Of a stretch of DNA of 55,458 nt, positions 16,489 through 26,207 are shown in pieces; the first letter of the stretch is position 1, and each line of letters begins with the position of its first letter. This stretch comes from Candidatus Lachnoclostridium stercorigallinarum (GTDB lineage Bacteria > Bacillota > Clostridia > Lachnospirales > Lachnospiraceae): positions 1 through 55,458 of the forward strand of contig DXBC01000166.1 of NCBI GenBank assembly GCA_019116745.1. Reading direction: 5' to 3'. Made by a program: the position numbers and the translations under genes. The notes under the pieces were generated by a model, which worked only from the letters and a program-made list of their open reading frames with translations, was not told the DNA's origin and ran no database searches.

Positions 16489-18792
16489 ATGAGCCAGGAA
16501 TATGAGTATGAGGCCGGGCGCTCCAGAGCCAGGCAGAGCAGGAGACGTCCGTCCGCGGCGGAACCGCGGGCAGTACGCCGGACAGGGATGGGGATCCCTG
16601 ACGGCGCGGATAGAGAGGAAGCGGCGGCAAGACAGACCGCATATGCCCGTTCATCGGGAAATTCGCCTGCGGCGGCGAGGCGGGCTACGCCTCCGGACGC
16701 GGGACGCCGCCATGCAGGGATCGGACGAGGCAGAGAGGATGACGGGCTTCAGCTATGGAATGAGCTGGCCAGCCGCGCGTCCGCGGGCAGCCGCAGATCT
16801 GCAGGGACCGGATCGGTTTCGGGGGCAGCTGGAGGCGCCTCCGGAGTGACGAGAGCAGCGTCCGGGATGACGGGAGCTGTGAGACCGGCATCTGGAGCGA
16901 CGGGAACGGCCCCCAGAGTAGCGAGACCGGCATCTGGAGCGGCGGGAGCGGCCCCCAGAGTGACGAGACCGGCATCGGGGACGACAGGAGCAGCTTCCGG
17001 AACATCGGGAACGGCATCTGCTGACAGCGGCTTTTCCGGCGGCAGCGGAGGGGCTGGAAATGGTTCCGGCGGCGGAAACGGCTCCGGCGGCGGAGACTCA
17101 GGTTCCGGAAGACGGCGCAGAAATTCCGGTCAGAAGAAAGATATGTCACCGGAGGCAAAGCGCCGCAGAAGAATCATCAAGTTTATTGTGGCGGAGTGTT
17201 TTGCTCTGATATTTATTTTCTGCTATGCCTTTGTGGCCAGGAGATGGTCTCTGCTGCAGCGGGATGAAAGCTTCAGCGTTCAGACGGTCAAGAATGAGGA
17301 GCTGGCGGAGGAAACTCTGCAGAAGATGGAGGGCTACTGGACGGTGGCCGTGTTCGGCGTGGACAGCCGCGGAACCAATACGGGGAAAGGCGCCAACGCC
17401 GATGTGAACATGATTTTCAACATCAACAGGGATACGGGGGAGATCCGGATTGTCTCCGTGTTCCGTGATTCCTATCTGAATATTGACGACAGCGGCAGCT
17501 ACAACAAGATCAATCAGGCTTACTTTGTGGGCGGGCCCAGCCAGGCTGTAAAGGCCCTGAATAAAAACCTGGATCTGGATATTCAGGAATATGTGACGTT
17601 CAACTGGAAAGCTGTGGCGGAAGCCATTAATATTCTCGGCGGCATCGATATGGAGATCAGCCGTGCAGAGTTTTCCTACATCAACTCGTTTATTACGGAG
17701 ACTCAGAAGGTAACGGGAATTCCCACCACCCAGCTGAGCCATGCGGGTATGAATCATCTGGACGGCGTTCAGGCGGTGGCTTATGGACGTCTGCGTCTGA
17801 TGGATACGGATTTTGCCAGGACGGAGCGCCAGAGAAAGGTAATTGAGGCTGCCTTTGAGAAGGCGAAGCAGGCAGATTTTTCTGTGCTGAACAATATTAT
17901 TGTGACAGTGGCTCCCCTGGTGTCCACCAACATCGACACCGGAGATCTGGTGGAGATGGCTCAGAATATCAGCAAGTACCACATCGGCGAGACGGGAGGC
18001 TTCCCCTTCGCCAGAGGCGATGCCAATATGGGAAGAAAGGGAGCCTGCGTGATCCCGACCACCCTGGAGAGCAATGTGGTGGAGCTTCACAATTTCCTCT
18101 TTGACGATGAGGACTATACCACTACGGAACAGGTGAAGCAGATCAGCGCAAAAATTATTTCCGACACGGGACTGTCCAAAGAGGGAGAGTTTGTCTACCA
18201 TGCGGATACCAGCGGCGGAGCGGTTTACCGTCCCACTACAGAGGCCGCTACGGAGGAGACCAGCGAACAGCTGGAGACGGATGAGAATGGAAATCCCATT
18301 GAGACCAGTGAGCCGGAGACGGATGAAAATGGAAATCCCATTGAGACCAGCGAACCGGAGACAGATGAGGACGGAAATCCCATCGAAACCAGTCCCGGGG
18401 AGTCTCAGACTGACGAATTCGGCATGCTGATCCCCACGGAGAGCGGAACGGGCACAAGGCCGTCTTCCAGTGAGAGCAGCAGCGCGGGACAGGGAGAAAG
18501 CCAGAGCCGTCCGGGAAGTACAGAGAGCGGAACCCGGCCCAGCCGGCCCGGCAGTACGGATTCTGTCCGGCCATCTGCTTCTGAGGAGAGTACGGAGGCC
18601 TCCGGAGGTCCTATTATCAATTCGCCTACCAGGCCGGAGGAGACAACTGTAGACTGGAACGGCCCGGGAGGAGAGATCCGTGATCAGGTGGAGGCACCTT
18701 CTTCCACCGGCGACGGAGTGATTCTGCCTCCGTCCACCACGGCGGCGGTTTCGGAGACGTCCGCCCAGGAGCCCATCTCTCCCCTGCAGTGA
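16489..18792 (+). CDS. LytR-CpsA-Psr (LCP) family cell-wall ligase with long repeat-rich tails
   Basis: 767 residues, far longer than a typical LCP protein (about 300-450). Residues 1-228 are a cytoplasmic Arg/Ala/Gly/Ser-rich low-complexity segment with 14-residue repeats. A membrane helix covers about 229-252. The extracellular LCP domain at about 280-440 carries VFGVDSRG, the catalytic-site Arg in VSVFRDSYL, and KINQAYFVGG. After it comes an acidic Ser/Thr/Pro tail with three ETDENGNPIETSEP repeats, ending in a proline/serine-rich segment. By family it attaches undecaprenyl-linked glycan to peptidoglycan, which fits the last gene of the glycan locus. No ligase residue I look for is missing. 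Confidence 0.9.
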   Translation: MSQEYEYEAGRSRARQSRRRPSAAEPRAVRRTGMGIPDGADREEAAARQTAYARSSGNSPAAARRATPPDAGRRHAGIGRGREDDGLQLWNELASRASAGSRRSAGTGSVSGAAGGASGVTRAASGMTGAVRPASGATGTAPRVARPASGAAGAAPRVTRPASGTTGAASGTSGTASADSGFSGGSGGAGNGSGGGNGSGGGDSGSGRRRRNSGQKKDMSPEAKRRRRIIKFIVAECFALIFIFCYAFVARRWSLLQRDESFSVQTVKNEELAEETLQKMEGYWTVAVFGVDSRGTNTGKGANADVNMIFNINRDTGEIRIVSVFRDSYLNIDDSGSYNKINQAYFVGGPSQAVKALNKNLDLDIQEYVTFNWKAVAEAINILGGIDMEISRAEFSYINSFITETQKVTGIPTTQLSHAGMNHLDGVQAVAYGRLRLMDTDFARTERQRKVIEAAFEKAKQADFSVLNNIIVTVAPLVSTNIDTGDLVEMAQNISKYHIGETGGFPFARGDANMGRKGACVIPTTLESNVVELHNFLFDDEDYTTTEQVKQISAKIISDTGLSKEGEFVYHADTSGGAVYRPTTEAATEETSEQLETDENGNPIETSEPETDENGNPIETSEPETDEDGNPIETSPGESQTDEFGMLIPTESGTGTRPSSSESSSAGQGESQSRPGSTESGTRPSRPGSTDSVRPSASEESTEASGGPIINSPTRPEETTVDWNGPGGEIRDQVEAPSSTGDGVILPPSTTAAVSETSAQEPISPLQ
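16881..17000 (+). repeat. 42-bp tandem repeat in the LCP N-terminus
   Basis: Units begin with GAGACCGGCATC at 16881, 16923 and 16965, exactly 42 bases apart. They encode a 14-residue repeat RPASGATGTAPRVA with variants. The third copy is decayed. Such GC-rich coding repeats can change in number by slippage. Confidence 0.85.
18274..18399 (+). repeat. 42-bp tandem repeat in the LCP C-terminal tail
   Basis: Three consecutive 42-base units (18274-18315, 18316-18357, 18358-18399) start GAGACGGATGA or a close variant and encode ETDENGNPIETSEP. The last has drifted at both ends. They lie in the extracellular acidic tail. Confidence 0.9.
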
Positions 18793-18859
18793 GAGGAAGA
18801 GTTTCGGTCCGTCATCTGACGGGTACAGCGGAAAAAGTCTGCCGGAGGGGAAAAAACTC

Positions 18860-18888
18860 TTGACATTTTATACAATGTGAGTTAGAAT
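18860..18888 (+). promoter_or_regulatory. sigma-A promoter of the leucine operon
   Basis: TTGACA at 18860-18865 and TAGAAT at 18883-18888, spacer exactly 17. Expected transcription start is near 18895, directly ahead of the T-box leader. Confidence 0.9.
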
Positions 18889-18894
18889 TTTGAA

Positions 18895-19211
18895 AAATTA
18901 ATTATACGCGATGACGGGGAAAAAGCCTATCCAGGACGTGTACAGAGAGCTGCCGGGCGGTGCGAGGCAGAGATGTCGGATATGTATACTGGCCCCTGAG
19001 CACTCGGCTGAACCGCTGCCGGCTCTTTTAAGGAGAGGCAGAAGCAGTAGGCCCGAGCGGAATCCCACCGTTATCCGGGAAGCGGTTCGTAGATTTACCG
19101 ACCGTACAGAGCGGCTGTCACACAGCAATGAGAGTGGTACCGCGGGAGCTTTGAATGAATATGGCTCTCGTCTCTCAAGGGGCAATACCCTTGAGGGACG
19201 GGGGCCTTTTT
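18895..19211 (+). ncRNA. T-box leader of the leucine operon
   Basis: The hallmark T-box sequence AGAGTGGTACCGCGG is at 19131-19145. Upstream, ACAGAGAGCTGCC followed by GGCAG resembles the stem I AG-bulge and distal loop region, and the 3' side near 19000 contains CTC (19003-19005), a possible leucine specifier; CTG at 19008 is an alternative. The terminator at 19163-19211 competes with the antiterminator. By family, uncharged tRNA, here presumably tRNA-Leu, stabilises the antiterminator so that leuA is transcribed. The specifier assignment is tentative because I cannot fold the leader. The 697-residue track ORF running through it is an artefact. Confidence 0.93.
19163..19211 (+). terminator. 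regulated terminator of the T-box leader
   Basis: A long stem of about 19 pairs with several G-U pairs (GGCTCTCGTCTCTCAAGGG against CCCTTGAGGGACGGGGGCC) around a GCAATA loop is followed by TTTTT. It is the OFF state of the T-box. Confidence 0.9.
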
Positions 19212-19348
19212 GTATCCATCAAAAGCGGCTCCCGCCCTCTGAAAGCCCCCAGCGCTGTCCTTTACGGACGGCGGCCGGCTGCGGAATGAGCGGCTTCGGC
19301 CCGGCGCAAAAAGCCGGGCACCTATGTTCAGTAAGGAGGAAAAACGAT

Positions 19349-21004
19349 ATGATGGATGTGACAAAGTATCAGATTGGCTATTACAATCCGCCGAAGACAG
19401 AGTACCGCTGGGTGAAGAAAGATCACATTGAGAAGGCTCCGGCCTGGTGCAGTGTGGATCTGCGGGACGGCAATCAGAGTCTGGTAGTGCCTATGAATCT
19501 GGAAGAAAAACTGGAATTTTTCCGAATGCTGGTAAAAATTGGCTTTAAGGAGATCGAGGTAGGATTCCCGGCCGCCAGTGAGACGGAGTATGAGTTTCTC
19601 AGAACCCTGATTGAGAAAGACATGATTCCTGAGGATGTGACCGTACAGGTGCTGACACAGTGCAGGGATCACATCATCCGGAAAACCTTTGAGGCAGTCC
19701 AGGGGGCTCCCAGCGCAGTCATTCATTTCTACAACTCCACCAGCGTGGCTCAGAGAGAGCAGGTATTTAAAAAGAGCCGGGATGAGATCAAAAAGATTGC
19801 CACGGACGGCGCAAAGCTGGTAAAACAGCTGGCTGCCGAGTATCCCGGCAACTTCCGGTTTGAATACAGTCCGGAGAGCTTTACGGGAACAGAACCGGAA
19901 TACGCCCTTGAGGTATGCAACGAGGTGATCGAGATTATGGAGCCCACACCGGAGAAGCCCATGATCATCAACCTGCCGGTGACGGTCTCCATGAGCATGA
20001 GCCATATCTACGCCAACCAGATCGAGTATATGAGCGATAATCTGAAGCATCGAGACAGCGTGATTTTAAGCGTTCATCCCCACAACGACAGGGGCTGCGG
20101 CGTGGCAGATACGGAGCTGGCGGTGCTGGCCGGAGCGGACCGGGTGGAAGGAACCCTGTTTGGAAACGGGGAGCGGACCGGAAATGTGGACCTGATCACT
20201 CTGGCGTTAAATCTTTATACCCACGGCGTGGATCCTCACCTGGATTTCAGCGATATGCCGTCCATTGTGGAGACTTACGAGCGGGTGACCCGGATGCACG
20301 TATATGAGAGAACGCCCTACGCGGGAGCGCTGGTATATGCGGCCTTCAGCGGAAGCCATCAGGATGCCATCGCAAAGGGTATGACCTGGAGAAAGGAGCA
20401 CAACCTCCACCAGTGGAATGTGCCCTACATCCCCATCGATCCCGCCGATATCGGCCGCACCTACGACGGCGATGTGATCCGCATCAACAGCCAGAGCGGC
20501 AAAGGCGGCATCGGCTTCCTTCTGGAGCAGAAGTACGGCTTTGTTCTTCCGCCGAAGATGCGGGAACACTTCGGATATGCGGTCAAATCCGTTTCCGACC
20601 ATGCCCACAAGGAGCTGCAGCCGGAGGAGGTGCTGGAGGTGTTCCGCACCACTTATCTCAACAGGAGAGAGCCGGTGGATGTGACCAACCTTCATTTTGT
20701 GCAGAACGGTGCGATTACCGCCACCGTGACAGTCCGGACGGAGGACGGATCCCAGATGGAGGTGACTGCCAAAGGAAACGGCCGTCTGGATGCGGTGTGC
20801 AACGCGGTAAAGATCGCCACAGGATGGGATTTCACCATTATGACATACTCCGAGCACAGCATGGAGCACGGCTCTACCAGTGAGGCCGCCTCATACGTGG
20901 GCCTTCAGTGGGGAGACGGTTCCGTCACCTGGGGAGCGGGAACAGATACGGATATTATCCGCGCCGGTATCAAGGCCATGATCAGCGCGGTAAACAATAA
21001 ATGA
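19349..21004 (+). CDS. leuA: 2-isopropylmalate synthase
   Basis: 551 residues. Condenses acetyl-CoA with 2-oxoisovalerate, the first committed step of leucine synthesis. The HMGL-like TIM barrel begins with [12 protein letters not shown], which holds the metal and substrate residues. The metal-binding [12 protein letters not shown] and [11 protein letters not shown] follow. A C-terminal regulatory domain (about 420-551, with [16 protein letters not shown]) is the leucine-sensing LeuA dimer domain. The length fits the long-form enzyme. AAGGAGGA at 19333-19340 picks the ATG at 19349; the track start is in the T-box. The operon continues with leuC, leuD and leuB. Confidence 0.96.
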   Translation: MMDVTKYQIGYYNPPKTEYRWVKKDHIEKAPAWCSVDLRDGNQSLVVPMNLEEKLEFFRMLVKIGFKEIEVGFPAASETEYEFLRTLIEKDMIPEDVTVQVLTQCRDHIIRKTFEAVQGAPSAVIHFYNSTSVAQREQVFKKSRDEIKKIATDGAKLVKQLAAEYPGNFRFEYSPESFTGTEPEYALEVCNEVIEIMEPTPEKPMIINLPVTVSMSMSHIYANQIEYMSDNLKHRDSVILSVHPHNDRGCGVADTELAVLAGADRVEGTLFGNGERTGNVDLITLALNLYTHGVDPHLDFSDMPSIVETYERVTRMHVYERTPYAGALVYAAFSGSHQDAIAKGMTWRKEHNLHQWNVPYIPIDPADIGRTYDGDVIRINSQSGKGGIGFLLEQKYGFVLPPKMREHFGYAVKSVSDHAHKELQPEEVLEVFRTTYLNRREPVDVTNLHFVQNGAITATVTVRTEDGSQMEVTAKGNGRLDAVCNAVKIATGWDFTIMTYSEHSMEHGSTSEAASYVGLQWGDGSVTWGAGTDTDIIRAGIKAMISAVNNK

Positions 21005-21029
21005 AAGGACAGAGGGGACAGAGAGCATT

Positions 21030-22289
21030 ATGGGAATGACAATGACGCAGAAAATTCTGGCAGCCCATGCAGGGCTTGAATATGTGGAGGCAGGACAGTT
21101 AATCAACGCCCGCCTGGACGAGGTGCTGGGAAATGATATCACCACGCCGGTAGCTATCAACGAGTTTAAGAAAGCAGGGTTTGACAGGGTATTTGACAAT
21201 ACCCGCATCAACATTGTGCTGGATCACTTTGTACCAAACAAGGACATCAAGGCGGCGGAACAGTCCAAACAGTGCCGGGAGTTTGCGAACCAGTACGGAA
21301 TCGTCAATTTCTTTGACGTGGGAGAGATGGGAGTAGAGCACGCCCTCCTTCCGGAGAAAGGAATTGTCACCGCGGGCGACTGCATTATCGGAGCAGACAG
21401 CCACACCTGTACCTACGGGGCCCTGGGAGCCTTCTCCACAGGGGTGGGGAGCACGGATATGGCGGCAGGCATGGCCACCGGCCAGTGCTGGTTTAAGGTG
21501 CCGGCGGCCATCCGCGTGGTGCTGACAGGAAAGCTGCAGCCGGCGGTGAGCGGAAAGGACCTGATTCTTCACCTGATCGGAAAGATCGGCGTGGACGGCG
21601 CTCTCTATAAGAGCCTGGAATTTACCGGGCCGGGAGTGGCCTCCCTGTCCATGGACGACCGGTTGAGCGTCTGCAATATGGCCATTGAGGCGGGAGCGAA
21701 AAACGGCATTTTCCCGGTGGATGAGACCACCATCGCCTATCTCACCGGACGGAGCCAGAGGCCCTGGACCGTGTACGAGGCGGATGAGGACGCTTCCTAC
21801 GAGCAGACCATTGAGATCTGTCTGGATGAGCTGGAACCCACCGTTTCCTGGCCCCATCTGCCGGAGAATACAAAGGCGGCTTCCCAGGGCAGGGAAGTGA
21901 AGATCGACCAGGTAGTGATCGGAAGCTGCACCAACGGCCGTCTGGAGGACATGGAAGCGGCCTGGAAGATTTTAAAGGGAAAGCATGTGGCAAAGGGCGT
22001 GCGGGTAATCATTATCCCTGCTACCATGGCCGTTTACCGGGAGTGCCTGGTGAGGGGCTGGACCACTGATTTTGTGGACGCCGGCTGCGTGGTTTCCACT
22101 CCTACCTGCGGTCCGTGCCTGGGCGGCTATATGGGAATTCTGGCGGAGGGAGAGCGGTGCGTCTCCACCACCAACCGGAACTTTGTAGGCCGTATGGGCC
22201 ATGTAAAGAGCGAGGTTTATCTGGCCAGCCCGGCTACGGCGGCAGCCAGCGCCATCACCGGCTATATCACCGACCCGCGGACCATCTGA
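21030..22289 (+). CDS. leuC: 3-isopropylmalate dehydratase large subunit
   Basis: 419 residues, aconitase family. With LeuD it isomerises 2- to 3-isopropylmalate. The 4Fe-4S cluster cysteines are visible as GSCTNGR and the pair in [23 protein letters not shown] is the substrate region, and the enzyme is the archaeal-like HACN-type length (about 420). It begins 25 bases after leuA. Confidence 0.95.
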   Translation: MGMTMTQKILAAHAGLEYVEAGQLINARLDEVLGNDITTPVAINEFKKAGFDRVFDNTRINIVLDHFVPNKDIKAAEQSKQCREFANQYGIVNFFDVGEMGVEHALLPEKGIVTAGDCIIGADSHTCTYGALGAFSTGVGSTDMAAGMATGQCWFKVPAAIRVVLTGKLQPAVSGKDLILHLIGKIGVDGALYKSLEFTGPGVASLSMDDRLSVCNMAIEAGAKNGIFPVDETTIAYLTGRSQRPWTVYEADEDASYEQTIEICLDELEPTVSWPHLPENTKAASQGREVKIDQVVIGSCTNGRLEDMEAAWKILKGKHVAKGVRVIIIPATMAVYRECLVRGWTTDFVDAGCVVSTPTCGPCLGGYMGILAEGERCVSTTNRNFVGRMGHVKSEVYLASPATAAASAITGYITDPRTI

Positions 22290-22377
22290 CCGTGGAATGG
22301 CCGGGGCGGGAAGACGTAAGGCGGCCCCATTCCCGGCGCAGAGAAATCAATTACAGAGAAAGGCAGGAAAATCTTTT

Positions 22378-22860
22378 ATGGAAGCAACAGGATTTGTACA
22401 TAAATACCCGGACAACGTGGATACGGATGTAATCATTCCGGCCCGCTATTTAAACACTCCCGATGCAAAAGAGCTGGCGGCTCACTGCATGGAAGATATT
22501 GATCCGGAGTTTATCCACAGGGTGAAGCAGGGAGATATTATTGTCGGCGGCGCCAACTTCGGCTGCGGCTCCAGCAGGGAGCACGCTCCCCTGGCCATCA
22601 AGACGGCGGGAGTGTCCTGCGTGATTGCGGCTACCTTTGCCAGGATATTCTACCGGAATGCCATCAACATCGGCCTTCCCATTCTGGAGTGTCCGGCGGC
22701 CAGCGCCGCCATCCAGGCGGGAGACCGGGTGAAGGTGGATTTTGACACCGGCGTGATCACCGATGAGACCACGGGAGAGACCTTTAAGGCCCAGCCGTTT
22801 CCGCCCTTTATTCAGAATATCATTGCCGCGGGCGGCCTGATGAAGAGTATTGAAAAGTAG
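22378..22860 (+). CDS. leuD: 3-isopropylmalate dehydratase small subunit
   Basis: 160 residues forming the swivel domain that closes over the LeuC active site. The conserved [13 protein letters not shown] near the N-terminus and [14 protein letters not shown] in the middle are diagnostic. The ATG at 22378 is chosen because it has AGGCAGGA upstream and gives the family's usual N-terminus; the track ORF extends 27 codons further without support. The 88-base gap after leuC holds no terminator. Confidence 0.95.
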   Translation: MEATGFVHKYPDNVDTDVIIPARYLNTPDAKELAAHCMEDIDPEFIHRVKQGDIIVGGANFGCGSSREHAPLAIKTAGVSCVIAATFARIFYRNAINIGLPILECPAASAAIQAGDRVKVDFDTGVITDETTGETFKAQPFPPFIQNIIAAGGLMKSIEK

Positions 22861-22875
22861 GGAGGAGACGACACA

Positions 22876-23946
22876 GTGGAAAAGCAGATTGCAGTGATCA
22901 GGGGAGACGGAATCGGCCCGGAGATTGTGGAGCAGGCGCTGCGGGTGCTGGACGCCGTGGCGGAAAAATTCGGCCACACATTCCGGTATGTGGATGCGGA
23001 TATGGGCGGGATCGCCATTGACCGCTGGGGAGAAGCTCTCCCGGCGGCGGAACTGGAAAAATGCCTGGCTTCCGACAGCGTGCTTCTGGGCGCCGTGGGC
23101 GGCCCCAAATGGGACGGGATGCCGGGGAACAAGCGGCCGGAGAAAGGGCTTCTGGCTCTCCGGTCAGCCATGGGGCTTTATTCCAACAACCGCCCCGCAA
23201 AGCTCTGGCCTCAGCTGGCGGCAGCCAGCCCTTTAAAGCCGGAGATTGTGGAAAAGGGGATTGATTTTATCGTAGTGCGGGAGCTGATCGGCGGCGTGTA
23301 TTTCGGAGAGCACCGGACGGAAGAGGCGGACGGAGAGCTGAAGGCCACCGATGTGATGAGCTATTCGGAGCATGAGATTGAGCGGATCGGGCGGATCGCC
23401 TTTGAGACGGCGGGAAAGCGGAGGAAAAAGGTGACCAGCATTGACAAGGCCAATGTGCTGGACACCAGCCGGCTCTGGAGAAGAGTGATGCACCGGCTGG
23501 CTTCAGAGTATCCGGATATTGAGTATTCCGATATGCTGGTGGACAACGCGGCTATGCAGATTGCAAAAGATCCCAGTCAGTTTGATGTGATTGTGACGGA
23601 GAACATGTTCGGGGATATTCTCTCCGACGAGGCCAGCATGATTACCGGCTCCATCGGCATGATTCCATCCTCCAGCCTGGGAGAGGACAGCCGGGGGCTT
23701 TACGAGCCCATTCACGGTTCCGCACCGGATATTGCCGGCCAGGACAGGGCCAATCCCATCGGCACTATTCTGTCTGCGGCCATGATGTTAAAGTACAGCT
23801 TTGACATGGACGAGGAGGCAGAGGCCATTGAAAAAGCGGTGAATCAGGTTCTGGACGAGGGACTGCGCACCGGCGATATGATGGCAGAGGGCAGCACTCC
23901 CGTCAGCTGCTCAGGGATGGGGGACGCCGTCCTGAAGTATATCTAG
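22876..23946 (+). CDS. leuB: 3-isopropylmalate dehydrogenase
   Basis: 356 residues. NAD-dependent oxidative decarboxylation of 3-isopropylmalate, the third leucine-specific step. Typical features are the N-terminal IAVIRGDGIGPEIV, the substrate loop RSAMGLYSNNRPAK, VRELIGGVYFG, and the metal and NAD region IVTENMFGDILSDEASM and IHGSAPDIAGQ. The start is GTG at 22876 with GGAGGAG 9 bases upstream. It is the last gene of the leucine operon. CTGAAAACTTTTTCAG just after its stop is only a weak hairpin. Confidence 0.96.
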   Translation: MEKQIAVIRGDGIGPEIVEQALRVLDAVAEKFGHTFRYVDADMGGIAIDRWGEALPAAELEKCLASDSVLLGAVGGPKWDGMPGNKRPEKGLLALRSAMGLYSNNRPAKLWPQLAAASPLKPEIVEKGIDFIVVRELIGGVYFGEHRTEEADGELKATDVMSYSEHEIERIGRIAFETAGKRRKKVTSIDKANVLDTSRLWRRVMHRLASEYPDIEYSDMLVDNAAMQIAKDPSQFDVIVTENMFGDILSDEASMITGSIGMIPSSSLGEDSRGLYEPIHGSAPDIAGQDRANPIGTILSAAMMLKYSFDMDEEAEAIEKAVNQVLDEGLRTGDMMAEGSTPVSCSGMGDAVLKYI

Positions 23947-24062
23947 CTGAAAACTTTTTCAGGTTCACATATTTATGACTCTTTTATCACAATTCGGACA
24001 CAATTCACTGGTACACTAAGGCCATGAAATGAAAAAGAGCTCAGGTGAAAGGAGACATAAAT

Positions 24063-25424
24063 ATGTACGAGGATTTCAACAACTCCAACATTTATGATAA
24101 TAATAACAACAATGAGGAGAATAGCAGCCGGATGATTCCCGGTGAATTCATTCCGGAAGAGCCGAAGCGCCCGAAAAAGAAAAAAGGCGGAGTAAAAAAG
24201 GTGGCTCTTCTCACGGCTGCGGCCCTGCTGTTTGGAACGGTTTCCGGCAGCACCATGGTGGGCATCAACATGGTAGCGAATTATTTTGAGCAGCAGCAGA
24301 ATCCTGCCAGAACGGAACTGACTACCGTTCCCGCGGGAAATTCTGATTCCTCCTCCGGCAGCGAGGGCGCGGCCGACGGTACTCAGGTGTCCGCCACTCT
24401 GGATGTGTCTTCTATAGTAGAGAAGGCCATGCCGTCGGTAGTGGCTATCAACAACCGGATGCTGGTGCAGAGCAACAACTGGTTTTTCGGTACGCAGCAG
24501 TATGAGGCGGACAGCGCCGGTTCCGGCATTATTGTCGGCCAGAACGACACGGAGCTTCTCATTGTCACCAACAACCATGTGGTGGAAAACTCCGAGGATC
24601 TGTCGGTGGTGTTTATTGACAACCAGTCAGTGACAGCTCACATCAAGGGAACGGACGCAACAAATGATCTGGCTGTCATTGCCGTAAACCTGTCTGATAT
24701 TCCGGCGGACACCATGAGCAAAATCTCCATCGCCGTGATGGGGGATTCTGACAGCCTGAAGGTAGGTCAGGGCGTCATCGCCATCGGCAACGCTTTAGGA
24801 TATGGACAGTCTGTAACCGTCGGATATATCAGCGCTCTGAACCGTGAAGTGCATACCAGCGATGACAATATCACCAGAAACCTGCTGCAGACAGATGCGG
24901 CCATCAACCCCGGAAACAGCGGCGGCGCTCTGCTGAATATGAACGGCGAAGTGATCGGCATCAACTCCGCCAAGTATTCAGATACCAGCGTTGAGGGTAT
25001 GGGATATGCCATTCCTATTTCAGCAGTGAAGGACATCATCAATGAGCTGATGAACACCAGGACCAGAACAGAAGTGGACGCAAGCAGACAGGGCTATCTG
25101 GGCATCCAGGCTCTGACCATTGACCAGACTTATGCCAACACCTTCGGAATGCCCCAGGGCGTTTATGTCTACAAGATTACGGAAGGCGGAGCCGCATCCA
25201 AATCAGACCTGCGGGAGAAGGATATTATCACCAAATTTGACGGATCCACGGTGAGAAGCATGGAAGATCTCCAGCAGATGCTCACCTATTATGAAGGCGG
25301 CGAGACGGTGACTCTGACGGTTCAGACTCTGGAAAACGGCCAATACGTGGAGAGAGAAGTGGAAATCACTCTGGATTTCCGGCCTGCAGATGATGCGGTG
25401 AACAGCGGAAATACCCAGAATTGA
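24063..25424 (+). CDS. membrane-anchored HtrA/DegP-type serine protease with one PDZ domain
   Basis: 453 residues. A hydrophilic Asn-rich cytoplasmic head (residues 1-45, with a run of NNNN) and one membrane helix (about 46-75) place the protease outside the cell. The catalytic triad is His in VTNNHVV (about 170), Asp in TNDLAV (about 201) and Ser in NPGNSGGAL (about 286). A PDZ domain at about 345-445 should sense misfolded or cleaved substrates. The length fits Gram-positive HtrA. AAAGGAGA precedes the ATG at 24063; the GTG start in the track at 24045 overlaps this RBS. It stands alone and ends at a strong terminator. Confidence 0.94.
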   Translation: MYEDFNNSNIYDNNNNNEENSSRMIPGEFIPEEPKRPKKKKGGVKKVALLTAAALLFGTVSGSTMVGINMVANYFEQQQNPARTELTTVPAGNSDSSSGSEGAADGTQVSATLDVSSIVEKAMPSVVAINNRMLVQSNNWFFGTQQYEADSAGSGIIVGQNDTELLIVTNNHVVENSEDLSVVFIDNQSVTAHIKGTDATNDLAVIAVNLSDIPADTMSKISIAVMGDSDSLKVGQGVIAIGNALGYGQSVTVGYISALNREVHTSDDNITRNLLQTDAAINPGNSGGALLNMNGEVIGINSAKYSDTSVEGMGYAIPISAVKDIINELMNTRTRTEVDASRQGYLGIQALTIDQTYANTFGMPQGVYVYKITEGGAASKSDLREKDIITKFDGSTVRSMEDLQQMLTYYEGGETVTLTVQTLENGQYVEREVEITLDFRPADDAVNSGNTQN

Positions 25425-25436
25425 CGGAAAGATGTA

Positions 25437-25471
25437 CCGGGAAGCAGATTAGTCTTGCTTCCCGGTTTTTT
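25437..25471 (+). terminator. rho-independent terminator of the htrA gene
   Basis: A perfect 10-pair stem (CCGGGAAGCA with TGCTTCCCGG) and 9-base loop followed by TTTTTT, 12 bases after the protease stop. Confidence 0.95.
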
Positions 25472-25495
25472 CGGTGATATAATCGAAGAAAAAAC

Positions 25496-25581
25496 GGGGA
25501 GCTTGCAGAAGCAGGCTGAGAGGGGACTGGGACTGTCTCGACCCGACGACCTGATTTGGGTAATGCCAACGTAGGGACTGA
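25496..25581 (+). ncRNA. TPP riboswitch (THI element)
   Basis: Contains the conserved blocks GGGGAGC, CTGAGAGG, GACCCGACGACCTGAT and TAATGCCAACGTAGGGA in order. It senses thiamine pyrophosphate in the leader of the thiW operon. The terminator just behind it is the off-switch. Confidence 0.95.
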
Positions 25582-25600
25582 GACAGAGCAGGGCTCATAA

Positions 25601-25629
25601 GGGACGTACGTCGGTACGTCTCTTTTTTT
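25601..25629 (+). terminator. expression-platform terminator of the TPP riboswitch
   Basis: GGGACGTAC and GTACGTCTC form a stem (one G-U pair) around TCG-like loop bases, followed by a run of T. TPP binding would favour it and shut off the thi operon. Confidence 0.85.
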
Positions 25630-25679
25630 ACTGTGAAGGCCGGCAGTTTAAGTCCCGTGCCCCGGGGGAGGAATGAAGG

Positions 25680-26207
25680 ATGAAGAGAAGAAAAGACAAT
25701 CAGACAATCAATGTGAGAAAACTGGCGGCGGCAGGGCTGATGGCCGGTGTGGCAGTGGCGTGCTCACCTTTCAGCATCCCCATAGGGGCGTCCAGATGTT
25801 TTCCGGTTCAGCACATGGTGAATGTGCTGGCGGCGGTCTTTCTCGGCCCCTGGTACGGAGTGGGAATGGCCTTTGTCACCAGTCTGATCCGGAATTTCCT
25901 GGGGACGGGAAGCCTTCTGGCGTTTCCAGGCAGTATGTGCGGAGCTCTGCTGTGCGGCCTGGTGTTTGCCGGGACTGGACGGCTGTGGCTTACCTATGCT
26001 GTGGAGATTGTGGGTACGGGGATCGTGGGAGGTCTTGCGGCCTGGCCGGTGGCAGTCTGGTTTATGGGAAATGAGGCGGCGGCCTTTGCCTATGTGATGC
26101 CGTTTCTGGTGTCCACCACGGGGGGAACGGCCATTGCCGCCGCTGTGATTGCGGTGTTAAAGAGAAGCGGCGGATTTTCGGTGATGAAAGAGGCGGTGAG
26201 AGGATGA
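25680..26207 (+). CDS. thiW: ECF transporter substrate-binding membrane protein for thiazole (ThiW)
   Basis: 175 residues with five or six predicted membrane helices. The sequence follows the ThiW pattern, with LAAAGLMAGVAVACSPFSIPIG, RCFPVQHMVNVLAAVFLGP and FPGSMCGALLCG. ThiW is thought to bring in hydroxyethylthiazole together with the shared ECF energy module, which is encoded elsewhere. It is the first gene after the TPP riboswitch, with GGGGGAGG upstream, and overlaps thiM by four bases (ATGA). Confidence 0.93.
   Translation: MKRRKDNQTINVRKLAAAGLMAGVAVACSPFSIPIGASRCFPVQHMVNVLAAVFLGPWYGVGMAFVTSLIRNFLGTGSLLAFPGSMCGALLCGLVFAGTGRLWLTYAVEIVGTGIVGGLAAWPVAVWFMGNEAAAFAYVMPFLVSTTGGTAIAAAVIAVLKRSGGFSVMKEAVRG

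Noticed and set aside
18911-19348. N-terminal extension of leuA in the supplied ORF (697 residues)
   Set aside because: The stretch is the T-box leader and terminator; a strong RBS sits just before the ATG at 19349, and the LeuA family starts there.
25437-25629. Possible CRISPR-like repeat pair in the gap before thiW
   Set aside because: The repeats are a terminator stem, the TPP riboswitch and its expression platform; there are no spacers.
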